Source of the DNA: Lachnospiraceae bacterium
GTDB lineage: Bacteria; Bacillota; Clostridia; Lachnospirales; Lachnospiraceae
Reading direction: 5' to 3'
NCBI GenBank assembly: GCA_024692955.1
Contig: JAILLW010000093.1
Location: 1 to 54,273, forward strand
DNA: 54,273 bases
Shown here: positions 9,770 to 17,966 of the stretch, in pieces
Numbering within the stretch: the first letter of the stretch is position 1
How the letters are laid out: each line of letters opens with the position of its first letter
Made by a program: the position numbers and the translations under genes
The notes under the pieces: generated by a model
Databases searched by the model: none
What the model was told of the DNA's origin: nothing
The model's input: the letters and a program-made list of their open reading frames with translations, nothing else

Positions 9770-10855
9770 ATGCGAATAGGAATACTGACATATCATGATG
9801 CGAATAATTTTGGTTGCGCGGCCCAGTGCTTTGGATTGCAGGAGGCGGTAAAAGAACTGTTTCCCGAGGCAGAGGTCGAGATCATCAACTACGGGCGGGG
9901 GAAAGGACCGAGGATTGTTCCGGCCGGCAGTGAGGATGAGCCTCCGTTCGTAAGAGCCAGAGTTTTCGAACGCTTTCGCCGGAATTATATGAATATTCCG
10001 GGTGAAACGGTTTATGATCCTGATAAACTGGATCCGATCCCATATGATGTTTGCATTGTCGGCAGCGATCAGGTATGGAATGACAAACTTGTCCGGGGGC
10101 AGGAAAGGGCATACTTTTTAACCTTTGCCGGGAATGATACAAGAAAGATCAGTTATGCGGCAAGTGTCGGTGGAACAGCAGATGATGAGGAAAGAGTAGG
10201 ATGGCTCCTGGAATGGCTTCCGAAAATGGATGCCATATCGATAAGGGAAGAGAGTTCCTTTCTTCGGCTGAAACAGAAGACGAATCTGCCCATGACGGTC
10301 TGCGTCGATCCGAGTCTGCTACATGACAGATCCTTCTGGGAAAGCTATGAGAAGAAACCGGAGAGACTGGGTGACGAAAAATATGTATTTATGTATGCGC
10401 TGGGCTATGGGTGGTGCCGTGAATATGAAAGAAGAGCGGCGCAAATGGCGGCTGATATCGCGGAAACCTACGGACTGAAAGTGATCCACTATTATTTCGG
10501 ACAGCTGAGGGAATGGTTTCCGGAAGATTCGAAGGACTGCTATTGCGAAGGACCACAGGAAATACTGTGGCTCTTCCACCATGCGGAATATGTGGTCTGC
10601 TGTTCATTCCATGGAACGGCATTTTCCCTGATCTATGAAAAACCATTCTATACATTTTTTGTTCCTGACAATGGGAACCGTATGAAAGATCTGGTCACTT
10701 CTTTGGGAATAGAGGAACGCTACATTGAGGATTCGCTTCCGAAGGAAGAGTGGGACTGGGAGATCCCATGGGATAAGGTGAATGCCGCACTGCAGAAAAA
10801 GCGGGACGAATCATTGGATTATCTGAGAAGAGAGATCGGGGCTGCGAATGAATAA
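9770..10855 (+). CDS. Polysaccharide pyruvyl transferase family protein
   Basis: A 361-residue soluble protein. It starts MRIGILTYHDANNFGCAAQ, has the family core YDVCIVGSDQVWN near 91-103 and ISYAASVGG near 125, the CVDPSLL segment near 182, and the late motif VVCCSFHGTAFSLIYEKPF, all typical of the CsaB/WcaK-like pyruvyl transferase fold. The family transfers pyruvate from phosphoenolpyruvate to a sugar hydroxyl pair to make a ketal. A GTGGGGG site precedes the ATG. Its end overlaps the next gene by 8 bases; pairing with an F420-dehydrogenase-beta-like iron-sulfur protein is a recurrent arrangement in glycan loci, and the two may work together. Confidence 0.88.
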   Translation: MRIGILTYHDANNFGCAAQCFGLQEAVKELFPEAEVEIINYGRGKGPRIVPAGSEDEPPFVRARVFERFRRNYMNIPGETVYDPDKLDPIPYDVCIVGSDQVWNDKLVRGQERAYFLTFAGNDTRKISYAASVGGTADDEERVGWLLEWLPKMDAISIREESSFLRLKQKTNLPMTVCVDPSLLHDRSFWESYEKKPERLGDEKYVFMYALGYGWCREYERRAAQMAADIAETYGLKVIHYYFGQLREWFPEDSKDCYCEGPQEILWLFHHAEYVVCCSFHGTAFSLIYEKPFYTFFVPDNGNRMKDLVTSLGIEERYIEDSLPKEEWDWEIPWDKVNAALQKKRDESLDYLRREIGAANE

Positions 10856-12356
10856 GGAAAAGACTTGCATTACCGATAAGCTTGAGACATCATGCTGTAC
10901 CGGCTGCGGTGCCTGCATCAACTGCTGTCCGGTGGATGCGCTTTCCTACGGGCGTGATCCCTGGGGTTATTATATTCCCGTTGCGGATAAGGAAAAGTGT
11001 ATCGGATGCGGAAAGTGTCTTTCGGTCTGCCCGGTGTACAACCGTAAGGAGAACGGGCATTTTGAACAGCCCCGATGCCATGCGTTCATCAGCGGCAATG
11101 CGGATGAACTGAACGCCAGCAGTTCCGGAGGAATATTTACCAGGTTTTCGCAGGCTGTGTTTGAAAAGGGAGGGATCGTCTACGGCGCTGCCTGGAGCGG
11201 AACCTTGAAAGAGGATCATCTGGTACGCCATGAAGCGGCTGAAACGGAAACGGAACTCGGAAAACTGAAAAAATCGAAATACCTGCAAAGTTATATCGGC
11301 TATACATACCGTGATATACAGGATGATCTTAAGGCAGGGCGGCAGGTTCTGTTTACGGGCTGTCCGTGTCAGGTGGCAGGATTAAAGGCGCTTTTGGGGA
11401 CGGAAGATCCCAATCTGCTGACGATTGACCTTTTATGTGGGAACTCCCCTTCCGAACAGTTTTTCCGAGGCTATCTTTCGGAAAACTTTGGGGACGGGGC
11501 GATCAGATACGAGTTTAGGCATAAGGAAAATGATTGGAGAAGTGACTGTGTATGCATAACTTTGGAGAACGGCGAAGAAAAAGTGTTTACCGGCAGGTTT
11601 GAGGATGACTTCCAGAGTGTATACCACGATCATACCATGTGCCCGCCGCATTGTGAGAACTGCTGTTTTCACTCCGTTCCGAGACAGGGGGATCTTACGA
11701 TCGGAGATTTCTGGGGGATCATGCGGACAGATCCTTCGATACCGGGGCAGAACGGAGTTTCCGTCATTCTGGTCAACAGTGAAAAAGGACAGGAGTTCTT
11801 CGATAGATTCGGAAAAAGGGAAGGCGACTATCTGAGAGAAGTACCGCTGGCCTGGCTCGGCGGAAACGGATATACGGGAAAGCAGAGCAGAAACTTTGCG
11901 TCACCTCTTCGCGACCGGTTTTACGAGGATTATCTGAAGCATGGTTTCACTGTGGCGGTTCACAGGGCTGCGAAAACAAAAAACAGAAACGAGATCGATA
12001 AATGGTTCGGATACTTCGAAGTCCTGCTCCGGTGGATGCAGAAACCGGATCCTGTCGGTTGGCTGAGAAACCGTGTCGAAGAATGTGGATATGAGAGGAT
12101 CGCCATATACGGAATGGGAGAAGTCGGACGGCTTCTTTACGAAAAAATGAAGTCCGCTTCCATCCCCGTGGAATATGCTATTGACAAAAGACCGCAGAAG
12201 GTTGACGGTCAACTGAAAGTGGTAAGACCCGGAGATGAGCTGGAGCCGGTGGATGTGATCATTGTATCGATCCTTTCGGAATTCGACGGGATCCGGAAAC
12301 TGTTAGAGAAAAAGACGGATGCGAAGATCATTTCGATCAGAGATTTTTTGCTGTAG
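10848..12356 (+). CDS. Coenzyme F420 hydrogenase/dehydrogenase beta-subunit-like iron-sulfur protein with Rossmann-like tail
   Basis: A 502-residue protein. Residues ~17-58 hold two ferredoxin-type 4Fe-4S motifs (CTGCGACINCCP and CIGCGKCLSVCP). The middle matches the FrhB/FdhB family (LNASSSGGIFTRFSQ, FTGCPCQVAGLKALLG, TIDLLCGNSPS, DLTIGDFWG). Members in polysaccharide loci are thought to reduce or isomerise sugar substrates with flavin and clusters. Residues ~415-500 are the recurring module (RIAIYGMGEVGRLLYEKM, VEYAIDKRPQ, VDVIIVSILS), which is not part of the usual FrhB architecture. It is translationally linked to the upstream pyruvyl transferase gene. Confidence 0.87.
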   Translation: MNKEKTCITDKLETSCCTGCGACINCCPVDALSYGRDPWGYYIPVADKEKCIGCGKCLSVCPVYNRKENGHFEQPRCHAFISGNADELNASSSGGIFTRFSQAVFEKGGIVYGAAWSGTLKEDHLVRHEAAETETELGKLKKSKYLQSYIGYTYRDIQDDLKAGRQVLFTGCPCQVAGLKALLGTEDPNLLTIDLLCGNSPSEQFFRGYLSENFGDGAIRYEFRHKENDWRSDCVCITLENGEEKVFTGRFEDDFQSVYHDHTMCPPHCENCCFHSVPRQGDLTIGDFWGIMRTDPSIPGQNGVSVILVNSEKGQEFFDRFGKREGDYLREVPLAWLGGNGYTGKQSRNFASPLRDRFYEDYLKHGFTVAVHRAAKTKNRNEIDKWFGYFEVLLRWMQKPDPVGWLRNRVEECGYERIAIYGMGEVGRLLYEKMKSASIPVEYAIDKRPQKVDGQLKVVRPGDELEPVDVIIVSILSEFDGIRKLLEKKTDAKIISIRDFLL

Positions 12357-12368
12357 AAGAGTGGGATC

Positions 12369-14546
12369 ATGATGGACATCAAAGCGCAGATCAATACATT
12401 TCCCTATGCATGGTATGATTTCCGGCGGATCGGGGCGGACAGCATGCTTGTCATCCGGGATCCGGGGGAGACGGTCGATGAGGATGCCTTTTCCGGCATA
12501 TCTCAGATCACATATGCCGAGGATCCGATGGGAATTCGTGAATCCGGCTTTGAGACTGTCATTTCTCTGATCTCCCCCGAGAGAATGGACGATCCGAAAG
12601 GATACATTAGGAGATGCTATGATCTTTTGGGCGAGCACGGAGTATTGCTTTTTCCGATGAGCAACCGTCTCGGTATCCGGTATTTCTGCGGGGACCGGGA
12701 TCCCTATACGGATCGGGTTTTTGACGGCATAGATAACTATTACAGGGCAGAGACAGAACTGCGGGGACGCTGCTATTCGAGATCAGAGATCCGGAGCATG
12801 CTGGATGATATCGGGATTCTGAATCATCGGATGTTTGGCGTTTTTTCCGGCCTTGATTATCCTACACATTTGATCGCGGAGAATTATATTCCCCGTGAAG
12901 ATCTGGCCAATCGCATTCTTCCGGTTTATCATTATCCCCCGACGGTTTTTCTGGAGGAGGAAAGGCTCTATGATTCTTTGAAGAAGGAAAACCTGATCCA
13001 TGCGCTCGCCAATTCATATCTGATCGAAGTGACAAAAGAGGAAAACGATCTTTCCGATGCTCTGTATGTTACATTATCCCTCGGAAGAACCAGAGACAAC
13101 GCATATGCCACGATCGTTCGAAAGAATGATACCGTCGTTAAGAAGGCATTCTATGATGAAGGAAATGAGGGACTGCGTAATATCGAGGAGAACCACAGGA
13201 ATCTGGCCCAAAGAGGGCTGGATGTGATCGCGATCACGGAAGGATCTGCTTCGGATCATTCCATATCCATGCCGTATATTGAAGCGCCCACTGCACAGAA
13301 ATATCTGCAGGACCTGCTGATCTCGGATAAAGAAATGTTTTTCAAAGAAATGGATGCGTTCATGGCGGAGATCGACCGGGTGTCGACCGTAGTTTCAACG
13401 GATCCGATCACCGGAGCCATCGGTGATATCGTATACCCGGATATGGTTCCGGTAAATGCGTTTAAGACGGAGAAAGGGTATCTTTTCTTTGATCAGGAGT
13501 TTTCCGTAAGGAATTATCCGATCAATGTCGTGAAGGCAAGGGCGCTGTTTTCCTTTTTTGCATATCATGACGAACTGCGGTTTGTCGAGAAAGAACTCTT
13601 TCAGCGCTATGACTTGTCGGAGCAGAAAACACTCTATATGGAGATGGAATGGGCTTTCCTTGAAAAACTCTGGTCGGAAGATGTGCTGAAGCCGTTTCGT
13701 GACCGCATCCGACGGGATACGCCGTTCACACGTAGAAACAGAACGTACATGAATTATCCGGCCGGCTATTATGAGACGAAGTATGTCGATATCATTAGGG
13801 GGGCAGAGAATAAGGAATGCTATGTCTTCGGCTCCGGGCAATATGCGAAGGATTTTCTTGAAAAGTACCAGCATGAATACTCAATCACCAAGATCATTGA
13901 TAACGATCCGGAACATTGGGGGACTATGATATATGGAATCGAGATCGTGTCGCCTGATATATTGAAAGAGATCGACGGGAACAGGACCAGGGTGTTTATT
14001 TGTGTGAAAGATTATTCCGATATTGTCAGGCAGTTAGATGATATGAGGATTCCGGATTACAGCATTTATAGTAAATATAAAGTCTATCCAAGAAGTTTTG
14101 CCATATCTCCTGAAACAAAAAAAACCTATCACATCGGTTATTGTGCTGGCGCATTCGACATGTTCCACGTCGGACACCTGAATCTTTTGCGGCGCGCAAA
14201 GGAACAGTGCGACTATCTGATCGTCGGGGTGATCTCCGATCAGAGGATTTTCGATCTGAAGCAAAGGTATCCGGTCATTCCCTGCGATGAGAGAGTCAAA
14301 GTGGTGGAAGGATGCAGATACGCGGACAGGGTCGAAATTCTTGAAGCCGATCGGGCCGGAATTATGGACGCATATAACAGATTTCATTTTGACTGCATGT
14401 TTTCCGGAGACGATCATGCAAATGATGAATCCTGGCTGTCTGAGCGGGAAAGACTCAGAAAATCAGGCTCGGATCTGGTCTTCGTTTCATATTCCAAAGA
14501 AACCAGTTCCAGTGCGATAAGAAAAAAGATAGGAGAAACATTATGA
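12369..14546 (+). CDS. Four-part protein: methyltransferase-like, kinase-like, Rossmann-like module and cytidylyltransferase
   Basis: A 725-residue protein. Residues ~1-190 resemble a degenerate SAM methyltransferase (CYDLLGEHGVLLFPMSNRLG). Residues ~205-450 look like an aminoglycoside/choline-kinase fold: a lysine strand (ATIVRKNDTVVKKAF), MPYIEAPTAQKYLQ as hinge, and DMVPVNAF with FFDQEF like the catalytic and metal-binding loops. Residues ~480-570 are the recurring module (CYVFGSGQYAKDF, KIIDNDPEHWG). Residues ~587-725 are a TagD-like cytidylyltransferase with GAFDMFHVGHL (HxGH), CRYADRV and SSSAIRKK. Only the last domain is firmly assigned; it would make a CDP-activated alcohol. With the LicD gene at 16702 this suggests a phospho-alcohol decoration pathway (inference). 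Confidence 0.8.
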   Translation: MMDIKAQINTFPYAWYDFRRIGADSMLVIRDPGETVDEDAFSGISQITYAEDPMGIRESGFETVISLISPERMDDPKGYIRRCYDLLGEHGVLLFPMSNRLGIRYFCGDRDPYTDRVFDGIDNYYRAETELRGRCYSRSEIRSMLDDIGILNHRMFGVFSGLDYPTHLIAENYIPREDLANRILPVYHYPPTVFLEEERLYDSLKKENLIHALANSYLIEVTKEENDLSDALYVTLSLGRTRDNAYATIVRKNDTVVKKAFYDEGNEGLRNIEENHRNLAQRGLDVIAITEGSASDHSISMPYIEAPTAQKYLQDLLISDKEMFFKEMDAFMAEIDRVSTVVSTDPITGAIGDIVYPDMVPVNAFKTEKGYLFFDQEFSVRNYPINVVKARALFSFFAYHDELRFVEKELFQRYDLSEQKTLYMEMEWAFLEKLWSEDVLKPFRDRIRRDTPFTRRNRTYMNYPAGYYETKYVDIIRGAENKECYVFGSGQYAKDFLEKYQHEYSITKIIDNDPEHWGTMIYGIEIVSPDILKEIDGNRTRVFICVKDYSDIVRQLDDMRIPDYSIYSKYKVYPRSFAISPETKKTYHIGYCAGAFDMFHVGHLNLLRRAKEQCDYLIVGVISDQRIFDLKQRYPVIPCDERVKVVEGCRYADRVEILEADRAGIMDAYNRFHFDCMFSGDDHANDESWLSERERLRKSGSDLVFVSYSKETSSSAIRKKIGETL

Positions 14547-15613
14547 TCCAAACAACCCGACCGGCATATCGCCGTCTTCAGGACGAAGAGAGCCGTTTCC
14601 TCTACGAAAAACGCTGTATGTGGGCGATTACCGGTGATGACAGGTATATTGATGATATCATTGATTCCGTATTTGACCGTGCAGCGGCGGATGAGATGAT
14701 GAAGAAGGCCGCGGCAGTTTCTGACCGGCTTTTTATCCGGGGACTCGGAAACGAGTATCAGACGATCCGAAAGTTCTATCCCGATCTTAAATTCTTCGGT
14801 TTTGTCGACCGCGATCCGGTGAAGGTGGCAATGGGGGCGGTTGACGGACACAGGATCATATCTCCCGGCGAATTCTATGAGAAATATCCGGATGCGTATA
14901 TTATCGTGAATTCCTCGGCTTTCAGTGAAGAGATCATGCGGGAACTTATGGAACACGGGATCCCGGAAGAGCATATATTCAATTTCGGGAACTTAAGCCG
15001 GAGCACGGAGCAGTACTTTGAGCCCGGCATCATCAGTCCGCAGGAGCACGAAGTGTTTGTGGACGGCGGATGCTATGACGGCACCACATATCGGCGGTTC
15101 GCGAAGTGGTGCGGCGGAAACTATGATGCGATCTGGTCTTTCGAGCCCGACAGGCATAATTATGAAGTGACACTTGCGTCATTGGAAAAGAATCCTGTGA
15201 AGAATGTGAAGCTTTTCAACAAGGGCCTTTGGGACAAGAACGGGACGCTGTATTTCAACTCATCCGGGACACAGGGGTCGGGAATTGTTGACGGGCCCGG
15301 AAAAGGGGATGGCACGGATCGGGATGCGGACAAAGGCATCATTTCAATCGAAGTGGCTTCGATCGATGAAACCCTGCAGGGCGCTCCGGCTACATTCATA
15401 AAACTGGATGTGGAAGGCGCGGAATACGAAACACTCACGGGTGCGGCGGATACGATCCGGAAGTATCATCCCCGGATGGCGATCAGCATCTATCATAAGC
15501 CGGAGGATATCTTTACCCTTCCGGAACTGGTATTATCCTTTTCCGATGAATACCGCTTCTACCTTCGGCATTATCAGCTCAGCCGCTACGAGACCATTCT
15601 GTATGCGGTATGA
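14543..15613 (+). CDS. FkbM-family methyltransferase with N-terminal Rossmann-like module
   Basis: A 356-residue protein. Residues ~65-150 are a version of the recurring module (RLFIRGLGNEYQTI, FFGFVDRDPVK, AYIIVNSSAF). Residues ~168-350 are an FkbM SAM-dependent methyltransferase: EVFVDGGCYDGTT is the SAM loop, IWSFEPDRHNYE the acidic strand, and TFIKLDVEGAEYETL the family's signature. FkbM proteins O-methylate sugars or polyketides. It starts within the ATGA that ends the four-part protein gene, so the two are translationally coupled. A likely task is methylating a glycan residue or its appended group. Confidence 0.88.
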   Translation: MIQTTRPAYRRLQDEESRFLYEKRCMWAITGDDRYIDDIIDSVFDRAAADEMMKKAAAVSDRLFIRGLGNEYQTIRKFYPDLKFFGFVDRDPVKVAMGAVDGHRIISPGEFYEKYPDAYIIVNSSAFSEEIMRELMEHGIPEEHIFNFGNLSRSTEQYFEPGIISPQEHEVFVDGGCYDGTTYRRFAKWCGGNYDAIWSFEPDRHNYEVTLASLEKNPVKNVKLFNKGLWDKNGTLYFNSSGTQGSGIVDGPGKGDGTDRDADKGIISIEVASIDETLQGAPATFIKLDVEGAEYETLTGAADTIRKYHPRMAISIYHKPEDIFTLPELVLSFSDEYRFYLRHYQLSRYETILYAV

Positions 15614-15619
15614 TCGGAG

Positions 15620-16705
15620 ATGAATTGTTTGGATAATTCAGAAGTTCTGACAGACAAAAACCATAAATGGATCTACACCTATGACTACGCGCCGGACAGT
15701 CTCTGGGAGCCGTGGCGGGAGGAGGTGTATCCGAACGGAGAGGGGCTTGATGAAAACGGGATCCCGCTCTGGATCGGCGCGGAAGCGGATGCCGTAGCGG
15801 CAAGAGTCAGGGGGAATGCGGCTTCGGCTGCGCCGGTTTTCCGTGCTTCGGACGGACCGGATAAGAATCCTTCGCTTTTGGCCTTTCTGCTCCTTGCGGA
15901 TTCCCACTATACCGTGAACGGTACCTGGGAGGATACGGTCGCCTCCATGAGAGCCGTGGCAAAGAGGATCCCTCTTTCCGGCATCATTCATCTGGGAGAT
16001 CTTACGGACGGGCTGCTTCCTGCCGAAAAGACGCGGAAGATCGAAAAAGAATGTCTCAGTGATATGGAAAGCTTCGGGCTTCCCGTGTTTTTAACTCCCG
16101 GGAACCATGATTATAACTATTTCCGTGGGAATCCGGAGATCAAATATCCCGGCGTTCCGCAGTATTATATCGATCTTCCGGAATACGGGCTGCGCTTCTT
16201 CTTCATCGATTCCTTTGATCCGAAGGAACCGGCAAGGTACGGGTTTACCGATTACTGCATTCACTGGCTGGAAGCTGCGCTAAAGCAGATGCCCGAAGAC
16301 TGCCGTGCGGTTATCTTTTCGCACCTCACCCCGCTTGTGCGGCTTCAGGTCTGGACGAAGGAGATCCGTAACCGGAATAAGCTGATGGATGTGCTGAATG
16401 CCCGCGCGGACAGGATCCTGGCCTTTTTTAACGGGCACAATCATTGCGATCAGCTCTTCAACGAACTGAATAACGGGATGTTTCCGCTTATATCGGTCAA
16501 CTGCGCAAAATGCGAATGCTTCACGGATCATAAGCCGGATGGGGCGAAGGTGCCCTTCCGGAGACTCGGCGACCGGATTCAGGAGAGTTTTGATATCATA
16601 CAGATAAATGCGGAAAAAGAAGAGATCTTCCTTACGCGGTTCGGCGCCGGGAATGACCGTGCAGTAAGGGATCATAAGGCTTATTTTGACGGAGGTATTC
16701 AATGA
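15620..16705 (+). CDS. Calcineurin-like metallophosphoesterase
   Basis: A 361-residue soluble phosphoesterase. The metal-binding motifs appear in order: LLADSHY near 93 (DxH), HLGDLTDG near 130, TPGNHDYN near 160, IFSHLTP near 235 and FNGHNHCD near 274. These belong to dinuclear-metal phosphatases acting on phosphomonoesters or diesters. The start is ambiguous: ATG 15620 touches the GGAG directly, whereas the in-frame TTG at 15629 has that GGAG nine bases upstream and may be the real start. No signal peptide is seen, so it acts inside the cell. Its place between FkbM and LicD genes suggests it trims a phosphorylated glycan intermediate (inference). Confidence 0.85.
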   Translation: MNCLDNSEVLTDKNHKWIYTYDYAPDSLWEPWREEVYPNGEGLDENGIPLWIGAEADAVAARVRGNAASAAPVFRASDGPDKNPSLLAFLLLADSHYTVNGTWEDTVASMRAVAKRIPLSGIIHLGDLTDGLLPAEKTRKIEKECLSDMESFGLPVFLTPGNHDYNYFRGNPEIKYPGVPQYYIDLPEYGLRFFFIDSFDPKEPARYGFTDYCIHWLEAALKQMPEDCRAVIFSHLTPLVRLQVWTKEIRNRNKLMDVLNARADRILAFFNGHNHCDQLFNELNNGMFPLISVNCAKCECFTDHKPDGAKVPFRRLGDRIQESFDIIQINAEKEEIFLTRFGAGNDRAVRDHKAYFDGGIQ

Positions 16706-17712
16706 AGGACGGCATAACAAAACTGAGAGAGGTACAGCTTGAACTTCTGAAGGAATTTGCGGATGTATGCGGGGAGCATGATCTGAAATGGTATGCGTTT
16801 TTCGGAACCCTGCTCGGGACCGTAAGGGACGGCGGGTACCCCGTCTGGGATGATGACATCGATGTGGTGATGCCGCCAAAAGACTATCGGATGCTTTGCC
16901 AGCATAAGGAATGGTTTTCGAAGGCCTGCTTTTTGCAGACCCCTCTGGATGACGGTTTTCGAACCTTCGCGAAGCTTCGAAGGAACGGAACATGTGCCTT
17001 TCAGGAGAGCCTGGAGGATCAGCTGAAGCGCGGGGGACATATGGGAATCTACATCGATATCATCCCGCTGAATGAGATTCCGGGAGCGGATTGTTATTCC
17101 ACACCGACCCTTTCGTCCGTGGAGAAAAAGAATGCGGTTTATCTGAAATCCTGGTTTGAACCTGCACAAACCGCTGAATTTGAGGAAATTCCCGTCAGGA
17201 TCCCGGCAACACCCCGAAAGATCCTGAACGAGATTTACGTTGACTGGGCATGGCCCCAGGGAGTGATGAAATACCGGCCCGCGAACTGGTTTTTCGATAC
17301 GGAACGCGGATATGAATACTATGTCAGACGCTATACCGGGATGCTTGAGGGTATCCGGGATAAAAAGATCTTTCTGTTCGGTGCCGGCGACAGCCTCCGG
17401 ATCTTTGTCGAGAGATTCGGCATGAAGGATCGGATCGTCTGTACTTTTGACAATAATCCGAAGCTTTGGGGAAAGGAATCGTATGGCGTGGAAGTCCGCG
17501 ATCCTTCGAAGCTCCCGGAATCATATGATGAGAACAGCAGTCTGATCATCGTGAGTCTCTACTATCAGGAGATCGGCCGCCAGCTTGAGTGCATGGGGAT
17601 AACGGATTATTACGTCTACCTCGACAGGTATTTCGATGAAAAGATCGGAAACCGGGTGGTACGCAGAGAGGATCTTCCGGAGGGTGAAAAGAAGATCCCG
17701 AAATGGGAATAG
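16702..17712 (+). CDS. LicD-family phosphotransferase with C-terminal Rossmann-like module
   Basis: A 336-residue protein. Residues ~10-200 are a LicD domain with the nucleotidyltransferase-like core FFGTLLGTVRDGGYPVWDDD and IDVVMP (the DDDID metal site), FAKLRRNGT and YIDIIPLNEIP. LicD proteins transfer phosphocholine or related phospho-groups from CDP-alcohols to glycans. Residues ~220-315 are the recurring module (KIFLFGAGDSLRIFVERF, VCTFDNNPKLWG, SLIIVSLYY). It overlaps the phosphoesterase gene by ATGA. It likely uses the product of the cytidylyltransferase domain encoded at 12369-14546. The 227 bases that follow hold a short hairpin and then the promoter of the next operon. Confidence 0.87.
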   Translation: MKDGITKLREVQLELLKEFADVCGEHDLKWYAFFGTLLGTVRDGGYPVWDDDIDVVMPPKDYRMLCQHKEWFSKACFLQTPLDDGFRTFAKLRRNGTCAFQESLEDQLKRGGHMGIYIDIIPLNEIPGADCYSTPTLSSVEKKNAVYLKSWFEPAQTAEFEEIPVRIPATPRKILNEIYVDWAWPQGVMKYRPANWFFDTERGYEYYVRRYTGMLEGIRDKKIFLFGAGDSLRIFVERFGMKDRIVCTFDNNPKLWGKESYGVEVRDPSKLPESYDENSSLIIVSLYYQEIGRQLECMGITDYYVYLDRYFDEKIGNRVVRREDLPEGEKKIPKWE

Positions 17713-17858
17713 AAGATCAGGATTACATAACGGAAACCCGTGTAGAACTTTTTCCGGCTTATTTGAGGCTGCCGGCTATATATTGTATCCGAACTCTTCT
17801 TCCGTTGCGGATTTATGTCTGTCAACCCCCAATATATGGTATTGTGCAATATGCGCAT

Positions 17859-17874
17859 AGCCTTCCCGAAGGCT
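17859..17874 (+). other. Short hairpin after the LicD gene
   Basis: AGCCTTC and GAAGGCT form a 7-bp inverted repeat with a two-base gap, about 150 bases after the end of the LicD gene. There is no following T-run, so termination here is only a possibility. Confidence 0.3.
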
Positions 17875-17886
17875 GCATATTTCCTG

Positions 17887-17916
17887 TTGACGGCAGAAAA
17901 AGCGGGGCGGTAGAAT
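17887..17916 (+). promoter_or_regulatory. Sigma-A type promoter of the coiled-coil/glycosyltransferase operon
   Basis: TTGACG (17887-17892) and TAGAAT (17911-17916) are separated by 18 bases, a good housekeeping promoter. The predicted transcription start falls near 17923, inside the palindrome at 17922-17935. Confidence 0.6.
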
Positions 17917-17921
17917 CATAA

Positions 17922-17935
17922 TCACTTCGAAGTGA
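17922..17935. promoter_or_regulatory. 14-bp perfect palindrome at the predicted transcription start
   Basis: TCACTTCGAAGTGA is a perfect palindrome that covers the expected +1 of the promoter at 17887-17916. Its position would suit a repressor operator or a 5'-end hairpin that stabilises the transcript; no binding protein can be named. Confidence 0.4.
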
Positions 17936-17966
17936 ACCATTGCAACAGAACGGAGGAGGATTGATT

